DNA from: Bacillus sp. sid0103
GTDB taxonomy: Bacteria > Bacillota > Bacilli > Bacillales_B > DSM-18226
Assembly: GCF_019219025.1 (NCBI RefSeq)
Contig: NZ_JAHUWN010000020.1
Coordinates: 1-64,000, forward strand
Length of the DNA stretch: 64,000 nt
Direction of reading: 5' to 3'
The position numbers and the translations under genes are program-made. Below are positions 62,774-64,000 of the stretch, one piece after another. Within the stretch, counting starts at the first letter, position 1, and each line of letters begins with the position of its first letter. Below the pieces are notes generated by a model. That model did not search any database. It saw nothing but the letters and a program-made list of their open reading frames with translations, and had not been told where the DNA came from.

Positions 62774-63851
62774 TCGAACCTTAATAGGAATAGGGGTTAC
62801 TATTTTCTTATTATCCGGTTGTTCTCTGATACCCACCAACATTGTCAATCAAATAAATATGGCGCAGGGGGTAGGATATGATTGGGCCGGAAAGAAAATG
62901 ATAAAAGGATCCATCACCTATCCAATTTATAAGAAGGATCAGCCCTCTACCACTGAAGTCAAAATATCCTTAGGTGAAACGAGTAAAGAAATTCGGAGCA
63001 ACATAAATAATGAGTCACGGTATCCATTAGTCAGCGGTCAATTACGGGTTGCACTTTTCGGGAAATCACTAGCAAAAAAAGGGATTACTGATGTGGTTGA
63101 CACCCTAAACCGTGACCCAGCCATAGGCAGTGTTATTCAAATGGCTGTCGTCGATGGGGATGCCAGTGAACTACTTAAAATGGAGAAATTCAAAACAGAA
63201 AATGTTTCGTTGTTTGTACAAGAAATGCTGGATCAATCCATGAAATCAGATAATCTTCCTGAATCAAATTTACAAACATATTCATTTCAATTTAACCAAA
63301 ATGGACAGGATCCCTATTTGCCATTAATCAAACAGATAGAAGATAATATTAAAATTATTGGCCTGGCGATATTAAAAGATGATCGATATATCTTTCCTAT
63401 TTTTATGGAAGATGCATTCACATTTAAATGTTTAGTTGATAAATATATACAAGGCTTACAGCGTTTCACTTTAGAAAATGGTGAAAGGGTCGTTCTAGAT
63501 AATCTTCATTCTAAAGCACACTATCAAGTAAAAATAAAAAAAGGCCGACCGGAATTTACGATTAATCTTAAGTTGAAAACAAGGCTTCAGGAATTCACAT
63601 CTCCAAAGAAAAAAAGGGTAGCATTGGATAAAAAACATATCCAAAAGGAAATTGCCGAGCAATTAGAAGAGCACTCATTAAAACTCATCAAAAAGTTTCA
63701 AAAGCATGACGTGGACCCTTTAGGTCTAGGTGCAAAATATAGAGAGCAGGATCGCGGTTTTAATGAAAAAAAATGGAAGAGATTCTATCCTACAGCAAAA
63801 GTTCATGTACATGTAAAGGTAAATATCAAACAAACTGGGACTGTAGATTAA
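62766..63851 (+). CDS. germinant receptor C subunit, Ger(x)C lipoprotein
   Basis: 361 aa lipoprotein; lipobox LSGC (Cys 19). Ger(x)C features include AQGVGYDWAGKKMIKGSITY, SGQLRVALFGKSLAKKGI, DTLNRDPAIGSVIQMAVVDG and a C-terminal helical-beta domain (RFYPTAKVHVHVKVNIKQTG). AGGAG lies in the end of the B gene. Last of the A-B-C operon. Confidence 0.9.
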   Translation: MANRTLIGIGVTIFLLSGCSLIPTNIVNQINMAQGVGYDWAGKKMIKGSITYPIYKKDQPSTTEVKISLGETSKEIRSNINNESRYPLVSGQLRVALFGKSLAKKGITDVVDTLNRDPAIGSVIQMAVVDGDASELLKMEKFKTENVSLFVQEMLDQSMKSDNLPESNLQTYSFQFNQNGQDPYLPLIKQIEDNIKIIGLAILKDDRYIFPIFMEDAFTFKCLVDKYIQGLQRFTLENGERVVLDNLHSKAHYQVKIKKGRPEFTINLKLKTRLQEFTSPKKKRVALDKKHIQKEIAEQLEEHSLKLIKKFQKHDVDPLGLGAKYREQDRGFNEKKWKRFYPTAKVHVHVKVNIKQTGTVD

Positions 63852-63902
63852 TTCTTTAAAATGAACCGGATATTTTCGAGGAATATGGTCAAAATAAAAT
63901 CA

Positions 63903-63988
63903 GGGCTTGTAGCTCAAGTGGTAGAGCAACCTGTAGTCCTATATGTTGATTGCAGTGTGTCTTGTGGGTTCAAATCCCACCAAGCCCC
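63903..63988 (+). tRNA. tRNA-like gene with abnormal anticodon arm
   Basis: The acceptor stem GGGCTTG / CAAGCCC (7 bp), D arm GCTC-AAGTGGTA-GAGC and T arm GTGGG-TTCAAAT-CCCAC are all perfect. Between the D and T arms there are 36 nt instead of about 23. They do not contain a 5-bp stem with a 7-nt loop. Instead CTGTAGTC pairs with GATTGCAG (8 bp, two G-T pairs) around a 9-nt loop CTATATGTT. No CCA is encoded (CTA follows). The anticodon cannot be assigned; it may be an unusual tRNA, a pseudo-tRNA or a tRNA-like RNA. Confidence 0.6.
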
Positions 63989-64000
63989 TATCTAACTAAC

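Overview
The window reads as chromosome from a low-GC, endospore-forming Bacillaceae bacterium (Bacillus or Neobacillus-like). The evidence is: strong AGGAGG-type ribosome binding sites with frequent GTG and TTG starts, two Ger germinant-receptor operons behind sigma-G-like promoters, CotB-like spore coat proteins behind sigma-K-like promoters, a class IV PHA synthase (phaR/phaC), bacillithiol-type FosB, and a partial 16S gene with the Bacillus leader. No phage, insertion sequence, integrase or CRISPR array was seen.

Layout. 1-480: 5' end of a 16S rRNA gene leaving the window on the minus strand, with tandem promoters. 0.6-10.7 kb: TetM-like translational GTPase, pentapeptide-repeat protein, MFS exporter, TerC-family exporter, three consecutive zinc-ribbon genes (two with membrane segments) and two GNAT acetyltransferases. 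11-18 kb: a probable late-sporulation protein, a VOC protein, a flavin monooxygenase, an 11-copy 52-bp repeat array, and copZ-copA. CopA is fused in frame to an exported His/Met-rich domain. 18-29 kb: PAS kinase/LuxR response regulator pair, fosB, a CotB-like protein, truncated haemoglobin, a YetF-like protein, a guanidine-I riboswitch in front of a broken SMR exporter, a KinB-like kinase and a cupin. 29.9-35 kb: polyhydroxybutyrate cluster (thiolase and SDR on minus, phaR-phaB-phaC on plus). 35-45 kb: DUF429/AAA/GNAT operon, amine oxidase, MFS transporter, divergent phzF/mocR pair, ParB-like protein and GntR regulator. 45-54 kb: Gly-Tyr-His repeat protein, second CotB-like paralogue, ger operon (order B-A-C) and a TcaA/YvbJ-like protein. 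54-64 kb: secreted protein, dioxygenase/DoxX/hydrolase cluster, small proteins, an LCP protein, a second ger operon (order A-B-C) and a tRNA-like gene with an abnormal anticodon arm.

How the genes fit together. Sporulation and germination recur: two receptor operons, and at least five genes with sigma-K-type boxes (11217, 23016, 27985, 45873, 47113). Storage polymer synthesis forms one block. Copper, fosfomycin, guanidine and efflux functions form a resistance layer.

The most unusual structural signal is a set of tandem repeat arrays at gene 3' ends and in gaps, with unit lengths of 52 bp (three loci, two of one family in opposite orientation) or 21 bp (two loci). These are close to five and two turns of B-DNA. 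The best individual oddities are the CopA fusion with a retained internal ribosome binding site, the chimeric ykkC/ykkD-like pseudogene behind its riboswitch, the probable ATT start of phaC, and the odd tRNA. Many starts given here were moved inward from the longest open frame to the codon that follows a Shine-Dalgarno sequence. All calls come from reading the sequence without database searches.
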